IMG/VR virus record: IMGVR_UViG_3300032157_000002
Location: 38,271-102,270 of that record
Length of the DNA stretch: 64,000 bases
Source: a virus
Reading direction: 5' to 3' (one strand)
This document shows, in pieces, positions 1 through 6,574 of this stretch (its first letter is position 1; each line of letters starts with the position of its first letter). The translations under genes and the position numbers were made by a program. The notes under the pieces were generated by a model. The model was not told where the DNA came from. It saw only the letters and a list, made by a program, of their open reading frames with translations, and searched no databases.

Positions 1-2
1 CA

Positions 3-89
3 AGCCCATGGATTTGGGCGTTCTTTGCCCTCGCCACCTTCATCGCTTCCGGCATCCTCGCCGCTGAGCGCGATGCGCATAAGCCATGA
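3..89 (+). CDS. C-terminal fragment of a small membrane protein (runs off the left edge)
   Basis: An open frame enters from the window edge and stops at a TGA that overlaps the ATG of the next gene (ATGA). The visible 28 residues contain one hydrophobic stretch rich in Ala, Phe, Leu and Ile, followed by a charged tail ending AHKP. This looks like the last transmembrane helix and tail of a small phage membrane protein. The start lies outside the window and the function is unknown. Confidence 0.5.
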   Translation, partial: SPWIWAFFALATFIASGILAAERDAHKP

Positions 90-313
90 AGACCATCCAT
101 AACACCCCAACCGGCCAGATCGTGCGTGATGTGTTCGGTGACCGACCAGTATCTGGCGAGGAGATGGCCCGCTTCCTGATCGGGCTCGCCATGATGAAGG
201 CCGAGGAAGCTGGCGACGGCCGGATCACCATTCGCATCATCGAGGAATTCGCCAAGGTGTTCGACGCTCAGAATGAGGTGATCCATGAGCTGAAGCAGAA
301 AGCAACGCCATGA
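86..313 (+). CDS. Small conserved-looking phage protein, function unknown
   Basis: 75 residues, soluble, mixed alpha/beta composition with no membrane segment or motif I recognise. The ATG overlaps the stop of the upstream gene, and its own stop overlaps the ATG at 310, so it sits inside a translationally coupled chain of small genes. Its acidic, helical C-terminal half (EEFAKVFDAQNEVIHELKQK) could form a short amphipathic helix. Function unknown. Confidence 0.6.
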   Translation: MKTIHNTPTGQIVRDVFGDRPVSGEEMARFLIGLAMMKAEEAGDGRITIRIIEEFAKVFDAQNEVIHELKQKATP

Positions 314-555
314 AGCTCTGCATCAACTGTCGCTATTTTCATATGCCTCAGTTAGGCAAGGCACCAAGCGCGATGGAGCTTGAAGTCTTCTCCAAATGCA
401 GCCACCCGAGTCTACGCGAGGAGCAGCCCGCCTCACTCGTCACCGGGGAAATTAGCCCGCCTCGCCTTCCAGATTGCGGTGCCGCCAGACTCCCAGGCTA
501 TGCGTGCGGTCCTGACGGGGTGCTTTGGGAGGAGAGGGCCGATGAAACACTCTAG
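310..555 (+). CDS. Small Cys-containing protein
   Basis: 81 residues. The N-terminus has a CxxC-type pair (LCINCRYF) and further Cys at KCSHP and in the middle, which suggests a small metal-binding fold. Several phages carry proteins that begin with a CxxCxxF motif like this one. It overlaps its neighbour at 542 by 14 bases, as expected for coupled phage genes. No enzymatic motif is visible. Confidence 0.55.
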   Translation: MKLCINCRYFHMPQLGKAPSAMELEVFSKCSHPSLREEQPASLVTGEISPPRLPDCGAARLPGYACGPDGVLWEERADETL

Positions 556-928
556 AATTCTCGCCCATTGGCCCTTCTTCGTCGATGTCATCGAGGACGA
601 TCGCGTCTTCCTGCGCATCAAGGATGATGGTGACGATGCTGAATTGGAAATGCCGCTCAACCGTTTCTTCAAGATGTTCGGCCGGCGTCATCTCCAGCAA
701 GGCCGCTACGGCACCATCGTCATCAAACAGCGCGCAGACAGCACCGTTGGCATGCGCGGCTGGCCCTATTGCCGGAAGTGGACGCAAGCGGAGATCGATG
801 CCATCGAGGCCCAGGCCGATAAGCTCTGGAAAGCTTTGCATGATGAAGCGCCGCAAGCCAGCCCATCGCCCACCGAAGAATCCGATGAAGAAAGTGATGA
901 CGAGATTAAAGTCACGCTTGAAGATTAG
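542..928 (+). CDS. Unknown protein with acidic C-terminal tail
   Basis: 128 residues. I chose the ATG at 542 (MKHSRILAHW) rather than an upstream in-frame ATG because the upstream stretch lies over the previous gene. The body is basic and ordinary; the last 30 residues are rich in Ser, Glu and Asp and end DDEIKVTLED. A very similar ending (EDEIKVSID) closes the unrelated protein at 14562-14972. It is the last gene before the tRNA promoter at 918. Function unknown. Confidence 0.6.
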   Translation: MKHSRILAHWPFFVDVIEDDRVFLRIKDDGDDAELEMPLNRFFKMFGRRHLQQGRYGTIVIKQRADSTVGMRGWPYCRKWTQAEIDAIEAQADKLWKALHDEAPQASPSPTEESDEESDDEIKVTLED

Positions 929-945
929 CAAAACTGCTATATATA
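918..945 (+). promoter_or_regulatory. Putative sigma70-type promoter for the first tRNA
   Basis: A TTGAAG -35-like box at 918-923 is followed by a 16-base spacer and TATATA at 940-945. The expected start of transcription falls at about 952-956, and tRNA-Arg begins at 956. It overlaps the end of the upstream coding region. Confidence 0.5.
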
Positions 946-955
946 AGAGCAACAA

Positions 956-1032
956 GGTCTCGTAGCTCAGTGGAGTAGAGCACCCGACTCCGACTCGGGA
1001 GGTCGCAGATTCGAGTTCTGCCGAGACCACCA
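956..1032 (+). tRNA. tRNA-Arg (anticodon CCG)
   Basis: Full cloverleaf: acceptor GGTCTCG pairs with CGAGACC, normal D-arm, anticodon loop CTCCGAC (anticodon CCG, codon CGG), T-loop with TTCGAGT, encoded CCA end. Confidence 0.9.
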
Positions 1033-1038
1033 AACAGC

Positions 1039-1082
1039 GCGGCCCATGAAGTGTGTGATATCCATCGAAGCCTGCTGGCCGC
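1039..1082 (+). repeat. Stem-loop element SLE-1
   Basis: Stem GCGGCC/GGCCGC encloses CA, nine bases (TGAAGTGTG), TG, ATAT, CCA, an 11-base arm and T. It lies between two tRNA genes in the sense of their transcription. Confidence 0.65.
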
Positions 1083-1096
1083 AACTCTAAACAGAC

Positions 1097-1142
1097 CCGT
1101 GGCCCAATCGACATCTGAAGACCATTAAGATCGTGGCCACGG
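1097..1142 (+). repeat. Stem-loop element SLE-2
   Basis: Stem CCGTGGCC/GGCCACGG. Inside: CA, ATCGACATC (9), TG, AAGA, CCA, TTAAGATCG (9), T. It ends three bases before tRNA-Pro. The stem differs from SLE-1 by paired changes. Confidence 0.7.
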
Positions 1143-1145
1143 TAA

Positions 1146-1221
1146 CTGGGTGTAGCTCAGTCAGGAGAGCGCCGGACTTGGAATCCGGAGGTCGCTGGGG
1201 CGGGACCAGCCACCCAGACCA
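1146..1221 (+). tRNA. tRNA-Pro (anticodon TGG) with atypical T-loop
   Basis: Acceptor CTGGGTG/CACCCAG, D-arm, and anticodon stem CCGGA/TCCGG with loop CTTGGAA are normal, and CCA is encoded. The T-stem GCTGG/CCAGC pairs, but its loop is GGCGGGA and lacks the usual TTC-R-A bases, so elbow formation with the D-loop is doubtful. It may be decayed or depend on an unusual fold. Confidence 0.75.
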
Positions 1222-1234
1222 TTCTTCCGCAGAA

Positions 1235-1287
1235 GAAGCAACGCCCAACACGAATATGAACACCCATTGAAACTTTGGCGTTGCTTC
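1235..1287 (+). repeat. Stem-loop element SLE-3
   Basis: 11-bp stem GAAGCAACGCC/GGCGTTGCTTC. Inside: CA, ACACGAATA (9), TG, AACAC, CCA, TTGAAACTT (9), T. It lies between tRNA-Pro and the next gene, followed by a pyrimidine-rich tract. Confidence 0.7.
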
Positions 1288-1306
1288 TCCTTTCTCAAGG
1301 TTCGCC

Positions 1307-1636
1307 ATGACTCCAGAACAGGCCCACGCATTAGCTGAGACCATCACCACAGCGGTCCTCGATCAAATCGAGAAGGATCGCTATCACCCCATGTCCGACA
1401 ATATCAAAATGGTGATCGCAGCGCAGCTCATGGCCGGCAGCCAGCAGCCAAGAAAAAGCACAGCGCTCCCCCTGGATAACTATACCCAGGATGATGTCAT
1501 CGCGCTCTGCGCCGAGAGCATGCAGCTTGTTTATGAGATGTCTGGCTATTTCAATGCGGCCAGCCTCGCTCCATCTGTCAACAATGCTCTTATGAATGTC
1601 CGCGCCGCGCTAAAACGCTTCGGCCTTCATGTCTGA
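1307..1636 (+). CDS. Helical protein of unknown function
   Basis: 109 residues, predicted mostly helical. It starts at the first ATG after SLE-3. It has alternating charged and small hydrophobic residues and no catalytic motif or membrane segment. The next gene starts 9 bases after its stop with a usable GGTGGAAAG ribosome site. Function unknown. Confidence 0.6.
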   Translation: MTPEQAHALAETITTAVLDQIEKDRYHPMSDNIKMVIAAQLMAGSQQPRKSTALPLDNYTQDDVIALCAESMQLVYEMSGYFNAASLAPSVNNALMNVRAALKRFGLHV

Positions 1637-1645
1637 GGTGGAAAG

Positions 1646-1843
1646 ATGACCGATGAAAGCGAGTTAGCATCTTACAAGAAGGAAGTCATCGCGCTTCGGG
1701 AACTCCTTTTCCACAAAGATGCCGAGATCGAGGAGCTAAAGCGCCGGTTAGCCATTGCCAAGGATTATCTCGATAGCGATTGGTTCCCCCATAAAAGCCG
1801 AGCCGGCACAACCCGAACCATCGCAAGGAAGGCACTGTTATGA
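1646..1843 (+). CDS. Short coiled-coil protein
   Basis: 65 residues. Residues about 10-45 form a heptad-rich coiled coil with the motif KDAEIEELKRRL, shared in near-identical form with the next two proteins. The C-terminus is short and basic. The preceding GGTGGAAAG is a good ribosome site, and the stop overlaps the ATG at 1840. Probably one of three related coiled-coil proteins that could assemble together; the role is unknown. Confidence 0.6.
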   Translation: MTDESELASYKKEVIALRELLFHKDAEIEELKRRLAIAKDYLDSDWFPHKSRAGTTRTIARKALL

Positions 1844-2199
1844 AAGCTGATCCACGCCTCGCCAGAGTTCTCGACGAAGCCGCCGATGAGCGCAAGCAAT
1901 GGATTGCGATCGCTGAATCTCTTACGGCCAAGCTCGAAGAAAAAGATGCCGAGATCGAGCGCCTAAGAAGGGATGTGGCGGCCAAGGATGCTGAAATCAC
2001 TAATCTGAAGCGATTATTCGCGAGCGCCGAAGATTACCGCGATTTATATCCCAATAACATCGACTATCTCTCCGCGCGCGAAACCACACTCATGGCAATG
2101 CTCCGCGAGCTTTCGCCAGAGGATGTGGTAACAAAACTCAGCTTAGAAGGCGAGCTTGAACAAGTCAGGGCTGAACTTAAGGAGGCACTATCCTCATGA
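1840..2199 (+). CDS. Coiled-coil protein
   Basis: 119 residues. Two consecutive KDAEIxxL heptad segments lie at about residues 33-60, followed by a non-coil middle (AEDYRDLYP) and a second helical stretch at the C-terminus. It is coupled to both neighbours by ATGA overlaps and is related in sequence to the 65-residue protein before it. No enzymatic signature. A structural or scaffolding partner role is possible but not shown. Confidence 0.65.
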   Translation: MKADPRLARVLDEAADERKQWIAIAESLTAKLEEKDAEIERLRRDVAAKDAEITNLKRLFASAEDYRDLYPNNIDYLSARETTLMAMLRELSPEDVVTKLSLEGELEQVRAELKEALSS

Positions 2200-2612
2200 T
2201 CGACGAAATCGAACGCCTCCGCGCCCAAATCGCCCAGAAAGACGCTCTCATCGCCAAATATGAGAAGCGCTTAGAGATCGATCGCGTCTATGAGCAAATC
2301 CCAGAAGAAGAGCGCACCACTCGCGATCCCGTCACCGGCCGGCTTGAATGGCTGCGCCCCCGCATCACCACTCCAGAAGAGCGCGAGCACATGCCCGATA
2401 AAATCCTCGCCCTCGAAATCGGCGAGGCCCATCTCCTGGAACTTATCCGCGATGCCTATGAAGCCCTGCGGCCTCCGGTAGACGATCCCGATCCAGGCCT
2501 AATGGAAGCGCTCCGCTTCTATGCCTGGAAAGCCGACCAAAGAGAAACCAGCCATGACCAAGAAAAAGACGACCAAGCCAATCCCCAGCAAGAGCCCGAT
2601 CAAGGAACTTGA
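2196..2612 (+). CDS. Coiled-coil protein
   Basis: 138 residues. It opens with the coil IERLRAQIAQKDALI, again close to the KDAEIERL pattern of its neighbours, and continues with an acidic helical region and a Gln/Asp-rich tail. The last 59 bases overlap the next small gene in another frame. Third member of the coiled-coil trio; function unknown. Confidence 0.6.
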   Translation: MIDEIERLRAQIAQKDALIAKYEKRLEIDRVYEQIPEEERTTRDPVTGRLEWLRPRITTPEEREHMPDKILALEIGEAHLLELIRDAYEALRPPVDDPDPGLMEALRFYAWKADQRETSHDQEKDDQANPQQEPDQGT

Positions 2613-2679
2613 CGACCTCAGCCTAGAAGTCGCCAAACTGCGCAAATTCCTCGAAACCAAACCCAAGAGAGCAAAATGA
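2554..2679 (+). CDS. Small basic protein, 41 residues
   Basis: Lys-rich N-terminus (MTKKKTTKPIP) followed by a short helix (LDDLSLEVAKLRKFL) and a basic end. The ATG lies inside the preceding gene, and the TGA overlaps the ATG of the VWA gene, so the spacing is what a coupled small gene would show. It could also be chance; the clean 42-codon frame and the overlap make it more likely than not. Confidence 0.5.
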   Translation: MTKKKTTKPIPSKSPIKELDDLSLEVAKLRKFLETKPKRAK

Positions 2680-3398
2680 CCACCCCAACCCGCATTTCCA
2701 TGCTCCTCGACGCCTCCGGCTCCATGCGCGAAGGCCTCACCGCAACCCTCTCCGGCCTAAAAGAGTATATCGATACCCTTAGTGGCGATGGCAACTCTTA
2801 CGAATACTCTCTGGTGCTGTTCAACGCCATCACCACCGAGACCATCTATAAAGCGGTCCCGATTAAATCGGTCGATCACGACACCATCGTCAGCAAATAT
2901 AAACCGACCGGCGCCACCCCGCTGATCGATGCCGCTATGCGCCTGATTCAGGCCACCGAACAGGCCGCCACGACAGGCCAAAAGGTGATCGTGGTCATCC
3001 AAACCGATGGCCAGGAAAACGCCTCGACCGAATTCACCACCGCCGATCTCCACAAGAAGATCAAGGAGAAGACCGCGCAAGGCTGGCAATTCGTCTTCCT
3101 CGGCGCCGATATCGATGCCTATGATATGGCCCGCCAATATGGTATCTCAGCCGCCTCGACTATGAGCTACAGCAAAGCTGGCCAGAGCACCGGTGCAACC
3201 TTCCGCTCGCTTGGCGTCAATACCCAGAGCTATGTCAGCGGCCAGAGCGCCTGCATGGATTGGAGCGAGCAACAGCGCGAGGCAGCCGGCGAAGATCAAG
3301 TCCTCAGCCGAACCTCTGTTGCCCCTGGTGTTTCGACCCCAGCCAAACCCGAAAAGAAGGATGACAAATCCAGCCTGATCGACGATATCACCGTCTGA
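2676..3398 (+). CDS. von Willebrand factor A (VWA) domain protein
   Basis: 240 residues. The VWA fold runs from residue 5 to about 190. The metal-ion-dependent adhesion site is complete: D12-x-S14-x-S16 (DASGS), T81 in TGATPL and D111 in QTDGQEN. Such domains bind a divalent ion and a protein partner. The tail (about 210-240) is polar and ends SLIDDITV. In bacteria VWA proteins often work with a MoxR-type ATPase; none is encoded nearby. It ends a chain of coupled genes that includes three coiled-coil proteins. A host-interaction or assembly role is inference. Confidence 0.85.
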   Translation: MTTPTRISMLLDASGSMREGLTATLSGLKEYIDTLSGDGNSYEYSLVLFNAITTETIYKAVPIKSVDHDTIVSKYKPTGATPLIDAAMRLIQATEQAATTGQKVIVVIQTDGQENASTEFTTADLHKKIKEKTAQGWQFVFLGADIDAYDMARQYGISAASTMSYSKAGQSTGATFRSLGVNTQSYVSGQSACMDWSEQQREAAGEDQVLSRTSVAPGVSTPAKPEKKDDKSSLIDDITV

Positions 3399-3407
3399 TC
3401 AAGCAAA

Positions 3408-3455
3408 TCTCCGGCCCATAGCCACTCTGAAATCCCACAAAGCGGTGGCCGGAGA
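3408..3455 (+). repeat. Stem-loop element SLE-4
   Basis: 9-bp stem TCTCCGGCC/GGCCGGAGA. Inside: CA, TAGCCACTC (9), TG, AAATC, CCA, CAAAGCGG (8), T. It begins ten bases after the stop of the VWA gene. Confidence 0.7.
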
Positions 3456-3462
3456 CCCCTAA

Positions 3463-3517
3463 GCGAGCGCTGCCCAGTCCAGGATTGCAATACCCACAAG
3501 CACAGTGGCAGCCTCGC
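3463..3517 (+). repeat. Stem-loop element SLE-5
   Basis: Stem GCGAG-c-GCTGCC/GGCAGC-CTCGC with one bulged base. Inside: CA, GTCCAGGAT (9), TG, CAATAC, CCA, CAAGCACAG (9), T. It lies 7 bases after SLE-4. Confidence 0.7.
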
Positions 3518-3573
3518 CCCTTTACGCCGCCCTTCCTCATCTTGATAGCCATTATGGGCATGGCGGCCCCCCT

Positions 3574-3644
3574 GGTGGTTCCTCTCATCGCCCACATAAT
3601 GAGTGATGCCCAACCGGCTGCTGGCGGTCTCCAGAGGAACCACC
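3574..3644 (+). repeat. Stem-loop element SLE-6 nested inside a larger hairpin
   Basis: The outer 12-bp stem GGTGGTTCCTCT/AGAGGAACCACC (3574-3585 with 3633-3644) encloses an inner element at 3589-3626: stem CGCC/GGCG, CA, CATAATGAG (9), TG, ATGC, CCA, ACCGGCTGC (9), T. The rest of 3399-3719 shows no convincing gene. Confidence 0.65.
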
Positions 3645-3719
3645 CCACATCTTGCGCGTTCATCAGGAATCGTCCACTATAGGGGATAAATCACACATAT
3701 CCTAGGAAAGCCACATAAC

Positions 3720-3860
3720 ATGGCCAAAGTCCTCGGCACCGACCCAAAATTGAAAGTCAGCGGGTTAGACCCCAAATATCGTCTATCCCCTAAAGGTGCT
3801 GCAAAACTAAGGAGTATGGTGAAGCGAAAGAAAGCTGCCAAACTCAAGGAGGCAAACTAA
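3720..3860 (+). CDS. Small basic protein, 46 residues
   Basis: Begins MAKVLGTDPKLKVSG and ends with a Lys/Arg/Ala-rich helix (KRKKAAKLKEAN). Its stop is followed directly by the ATG of the next gene, and an AGGAGGC ribosome site for that gene lies inside its last codons. The strong basic helix suggests nucleic-acid contact. No family recognised. Confidence 0.6.
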   Translation: MAKVLGTDPKLKVSGLDPKYRLSPKGAAKLRSMVKRKKAAKLKEAN

Positions 3861-4214
3861 ATGGCCGTCACCGTTCGGCTTTTCACATTCTCTGAAATCA
3901 TCACCGCGCCGGTCTCGGCAACCAGCGGACGATACAGCACCGATAGCGTGGGCCTCTTGAAGTACCCCTATCTGGCGCGCCAAACCATCAGTGCAGGTGC
4001 ATCGGCAACCACCGCCAATGCCAGCCTGACTTCAAACAATAATTGTCAACTCCTGCAAGTCCAAGTGGACCCAGGCGGCGTCGTCCATATAGAGTTAACC
4101 GCGCGCGCCACAGATATTACCGAGGCAACCACCGATAGCCTCTACATCTCCGGCACCCAGCTCTTCAAGATTGGCCCGAATTGGTCCATCTCTTTACTGG
4201 AGGCCTCGTTCTAA
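3861..4214 (+). CDS. Probable small beta-rich protein, function unknown
   Basis: 117 residues, Ser/Thr/Ala-rich with alternating hydrophobic residues that suggest a beta sandwich (HIELTARATDITEATTDSL). This composition is common in small virion or decoration proteins, but the gene sits among accessory genes far from the capsid operon. It has a strong ribosome site (AAGGAGGC) before the ATG, and its stop overlaps the ATG at 4214. The virion role is a guess. Confidence 0.6.
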   Translation: MAVTVRLFTFSEIITAPVSATSGRYSTDSVGLLKYPYLARQTISAGASATTANASLTSNNNCQLLQVQVDPGGVVHIELTARATDITEATTDSLYISGTQLFKIGPNWSISLLEASF

Positions 4215-4735
4215 TGTACACCAAGATGACCGCCGCTGAATTGCGATCGGCGCTCTACACTCTCGATTTCACCCAGCGCGATTTGGCTGAGCTCCTCAGC
4301 TATTCCCTCTCCCAGATCAACGCAATGTGCCGCGACCGCACCGAAGTCCCCAAAGCGGTGGAATTCATCGTGCGCCTCATCCTGCTGCACCCCAAACTGA
4401 AAGACCTCATCATCGGCTGGCATATCGAGCAAACCACAGGTGAACCCAATATCGCCCAGGCCGAATTTATGAACATGGTCGCCCAGGGCGAATATGCCGC
4501 CGATCTCCTGAAAGCCAAAGACGATCAAATCCGCGTCATCCGCGATGAAATCACCAACCTCAACGAACAAAATGCCGGCCTCAATAAAGAGCTAAGACGC
4601 CTCCGCCGCGACCAAAAGCGCGCCATGGCCCTCATCGAAGCCCTCATCGAAGAAGGCGTCATCGATCCCGCTCAAGATTGCCCCGAACTCTTCCCAAAAC
4701 CAAAGACTGAACCAACCGTCGAGGGAGTGCACTAA
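4214..4735 (+). CDS. Helix-turn-helix protein with coiled coil
   Basis: 173 residues from the ATG in the TAATG overlap. Residues about 7-50 fit a lambda-repressor-like helix-turn-helix (FTQRDLAELLSYSLSQIN). Residues about 105-150 are a coiled coil (LNEQNAGLNKELRRLRRD) that would dimerise it. This fits a phage transcription regulator, although the second half of the helix-turn-helix is not canonical. It is coupled to the next small gene by TAATG. Confidence 0.6.
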   Translation: MYTKMTAAELRSALYTLDFTQRDLAELLSYSLSQINAMCRDRTEVPKAVEFIVRLILLHPKLKDLIIGWHIEQTTGEPNIAQAEFMNMVAQGEYAADLLKAKDDQIRVIRDEITNLNEQNAGLNKELRRLRRDQKRAMALIEALIEEGVIDPAQDCPELFPKPKTEPTVEGVH

Positions 4736-4854
4736 TGCGTGGTGGAATTGGTGCGACTGGCCACAGCCCTGAGCTAGGGGCCAGTCCTGCAATCGGGGCC
4801 TTTGCCGATATGGCTGGCAGCGAAGACATCAAGCGCAGACACTGGCAGAAATAA
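4735..4854 (+). CDS. Very small Gly/Ala-rich protein, 39 residues
   Basis: Starts in the TAATG overlap and stops directly before the ATG at 4855. The sequence MRGGIGATGHSPELGA has no recognised motif. The DNA also contains a 7-bp inverted repeat ACTGGCC/GGCCAGT at about 4757-4786, so the segment may instead be an intergenic hairpin. Confidence is therefore moderate. Confidence 0.4.
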   Translation: MRGGIGATGHSPELGASPAIGAFADMAGSEDIKRRHWQK

Positions 4855-5100
4855 ATGATCATCTCCGATCTCGCCGCCGCCTTCGATCGGCATTTCAAGC
4901 TCGATAGCGGCACCCTCGTCAGCGTGGACCTATGCGATAATGGCAAGATGGTTGAGTTCGGCTTCGTCTCAACCATTACCGGCACCAAGCAGTTCATCGG
5001 CATAAAACTTTCCGGCCAGAGCTACAATGAGGCCGGCAAGGATGCCGCTGAGGGAGCTATGAAATGGCTTGCCGCTCACCATGAGAGGGTGAAGGTATGA
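4855..5100 (+). CDS. Unknown small protein
   Basis: 81 residues, soluble, balanced charge, probably alpha/beta (SVDLCDNGKMVEFGFVSTITG). The stop overlaps the start of the DUF550 gene at 5097 (ATGA), so the two are translationally coupled. Function unknown; the coupling suggests a shared role with the nucleotide hydrolase. Confidence 0.6.
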   Translation: MIISDLAAAFDRHFKLDSGTLVSVDLCDNGKMVEFGFVSTITGTKQFIGIKLSGQSYNEAGKDAAEGAMKWLAAHHERVKV

Positions 5101-5417
5101 TATTCGACCTGCCGGCTTTCATTCGTCGCCAAAGGGCATGGGGGGAAGAGACGTTCGGCCCTGGCGAGCGCACCATTGGCATTACGAAACATATCGCCAA
5201 AGAGCTTGATGAAATTCGCGCCGATCCCTCTGACCTGGAGGAGTGGGTAGACGTTATTCAGCTCGCGCTCTGCGGCGCGTGGCGCATGGGGTATTCACCA
5301 GAGCAAATCTGCGCAGCCATCCTCGCTAAGCAGGACAAGAATGAGGCGCGCGATTGGCCTGACTGGCGCACCGTTCCCCATGACAGTCCTGTTGAGCATA
5401 TCAAGGTGATGGTCTAA
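5097..5417 (+). CDS. DUF550-type dATP/dGTP pyrophosphohydrolase (MazG-like)
   Basis: 106 residues, the usual length for this phage family. Recognisable segments are FIRRQRAWGEETFGPG, the acidic metal-site pattern HIAKELDEI with EEWVDVIQLAL, GYSPEQICAAI, and AKQDKNEARDWPDW. Family members remove pyrophosphate from purine deoxynucleotides. In phages with 2-aminoadenine DNA a relative (MazZ) feeds the modified-base pathway, but the partner PurZ is not in this window, so general nucleotide-pool control is the safer reading. Confidence 0.8.
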   Translation: MIFDLPAFIRRQRAWGEETFGPGERTIGITKHIAKELDEIRADPSDLEEWVDVIQLALCGAWRMGYSPEQICAAILAKQDKNEARDWPDWRTVPHDSPVEHIKVMV

Positions 5418-5626
5418 TGCGCGCTGCCCTCCATGATGTCGTCACCTTCATCAGAGGCAAGGAAACCCTAGACGGCACCATCGTCTTCGTCCACGCTGAA
5501 GGCACCAGCAATGAAGCCTATCTCATCGAAGTTGAAGAAGATGTCCTGACCGTCCATCCCGATCAAATCACCAAGATCACGCACAAGGCCGATGAGCAGA
5601 GTGAAAAAGAAACGGCGAGTGAATGA
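5417..5626 (+). CDS. Unknown small protein
   Basis: 69 residues starting in a TAATG overlap with the DUF550 gene. The body looks like a small beta barrel (TLDGTIVFVHAEGTSNEAYLIEVEEDVLTVHPDQI), resembling short DUF4926-like or KOW-like barrels, and ends in an acidic tail. No firm family assignment. Confidence 0.55.
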   Translation: MRAALHDVVTFIRGKETLDGTIVFVHAEGTSNEAYLIEVEEDVLTVHPDQITKITHKADEQSEKETASE

Positions 5627-5650
5627 AGCATAATCTGGGGGACAGACTTA

Positions 5651-6205
5651 ATGGCGCGTAAAAAGAACGAGCCGCCGACCGATAGCGCATCCCCAGAGGA
5701 GCCTGAAGAGGCCTTCGTGCTGGAGGAAATGCCCGGCAATGTCACGCTTAAGCGTAAGCGCGGGCGTCCTATTTCGAAATGGAATCCGCAATACATCACA
5801 ATTGCCAAAGCCATGCTCCGCAAGGGCGCAACCATTGCTGAGATCGCCAAGGCGTTCGATGTAAAGGACAGCACTGTATGGAAATGGCGACAATCTTACG
5901 AGGAGTTCGATGAAGCCTTCCGCGAATTAGGAAGTGTGTATGATGAACGCATCGAAAGAACACTTGCTGAGCGTGCTGCGGGGTATTCGTATATCGCCCA
6001 GAAGCCTATGATTGTGAAGGGGCAAGTACAGATCGTAGAATACTGGGAGCATTGCCCGCCCGACATTACCGCGTTACGGCATTGGCTTGGTGTTCGCATG
6101 GGTGAGAAGTGGCGCGTTAAGGAGCAGGTCGAAGTCTCCGGCGATGAAGTCTTCAAGGAAGTCTGGCAGAACTTGAAATCCAAGCGGGATGAGGCAGAGA
6201 AATAA
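5651..6205 (+). CDS. terS: Terminase small subunit
   Basis: 184 residues. After a polar N-terminus and a basic patch (KRKRGRP), residues about 50-90 form a helix-turn-helix (ATIAEIAKAFDVKDSTVWKWR). The C-terminal part has the pattern ALRHWLGVRMGEKWR, common in phage small terminases. The product would bind the packaging start and recruit the large subunit, encoded 4 kb downstream. A GGGGGAC ribosome site precedes the ATG. The last base pairs of the stop form the first pairs of SLE-7. Confidence 0.75.
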   Translation: MARKKNEPPTDSASPEEPEEAFVLEEMPGNVTLKRKRGRPISKWNPQYITIAKAMLRKGATIAEIAKAFDVKDSTVWKWRQSYEEFDEAFRELGSVYDERIERTLAERAAGYSYIAQKPMIVKGQVQIVEYWEHCPPDITALRHWLGVRMGEKWRVKEQVEVSGDEVFKEVWQNLKSKRDEAEK

Positions 6206-6256
6206 GCCCTGGCCAGTCAGGAGATGGGTAGACGCGATAGTCATGGGCCAGGGCTT
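6204..6256 (-). repeat. Stem-loop element SLE-7 (reverse orientation)
   Basis: 11-bp stem AAGCCCTGGCC/GGCCAGGGCTT. Read on the - strand: CA, TGACTATCG (9), CG in place of TG, TCTAC, CCA, TCTCCTGAC (9), T. It abuts the terS stop codon. Confidence 0.65.
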
Positions 6257-6264
6257 TGAAGAAC

Positions 6265-6312
6265 TCTCGGCCATCCAGGAGTTGGAGACGGGATAGGTCG
6301 ATTGGGCCGAGA
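6265..6312 (-). repeat. Stem-loop element SLE-8 (reverse orientation)
   Basis: 8-bp stem TCTCGGCC/GGCCGAGA. On the - strand: CA, ATCGACCTA (9), TC, CCGTCT, CCA, ACTCCTGGA (9), T. Confidence 0.6.
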
Positions 6313-6329
6313 AAAGTAAAAGCGGGGTG

Positions 6330-6379
6330 GGCGGTCCAGAACGTTGCCTTGGGTAACCACCATATAGTGAGGAGCCGCC
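6330..6379 (-). repeat. Divergent stem-loop element SLE-9 (reverse orientation)
   Basis: Stem GGCGG-TCC/GGA-g-CCGCC. On the - strand the core TG, GTTAC, CCA is present, with an ACTATATGG arm before it, but the usual CA is TC. A tentative member. Confidence 0.4.
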
Positions 6380-6385
6380 TTGCAG

Positions 6386-6574
6386 CTATATAGCGCTGGC
6401 CTGTTTGGCTTTCAAGCGCTCTCGCCGGCAAGAGGCGCAATAGGGTTGGTTCGCCGAGCGCGGTCGCTCCCGGCAGGTGGTGCAGAGCATCCGGCAATCC
6501 TCACAGACTAGCCGGATGCCGTAGGCCTCCTTGGTCTGGCAGATTTTACAGATACGGGTTACCGGTTTTGACAT
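6386..6574 (-). CDS. Small four-CxxC zinc-ribbon-like protein
   Basis: 62 residues with four CxxC pairs: CKICQ, CEDCR, CTTCR and CASCR. This spacing would hold two zinc ions. It overlaps the end of the upstream - strand gene by 16 bases, and the two share the segment RPRSANQPYCASC / APRSASHRWCDAC, so they are related. DNA or RNA binding is likely; no nuclease motif. Confidence 0.65.
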   Translation of the reverse strand: MSKPVTRICKICQTKEAYGIRLVCEDCRMLCTTCRERPRSANQPYCASCRRERLKAKQASAI

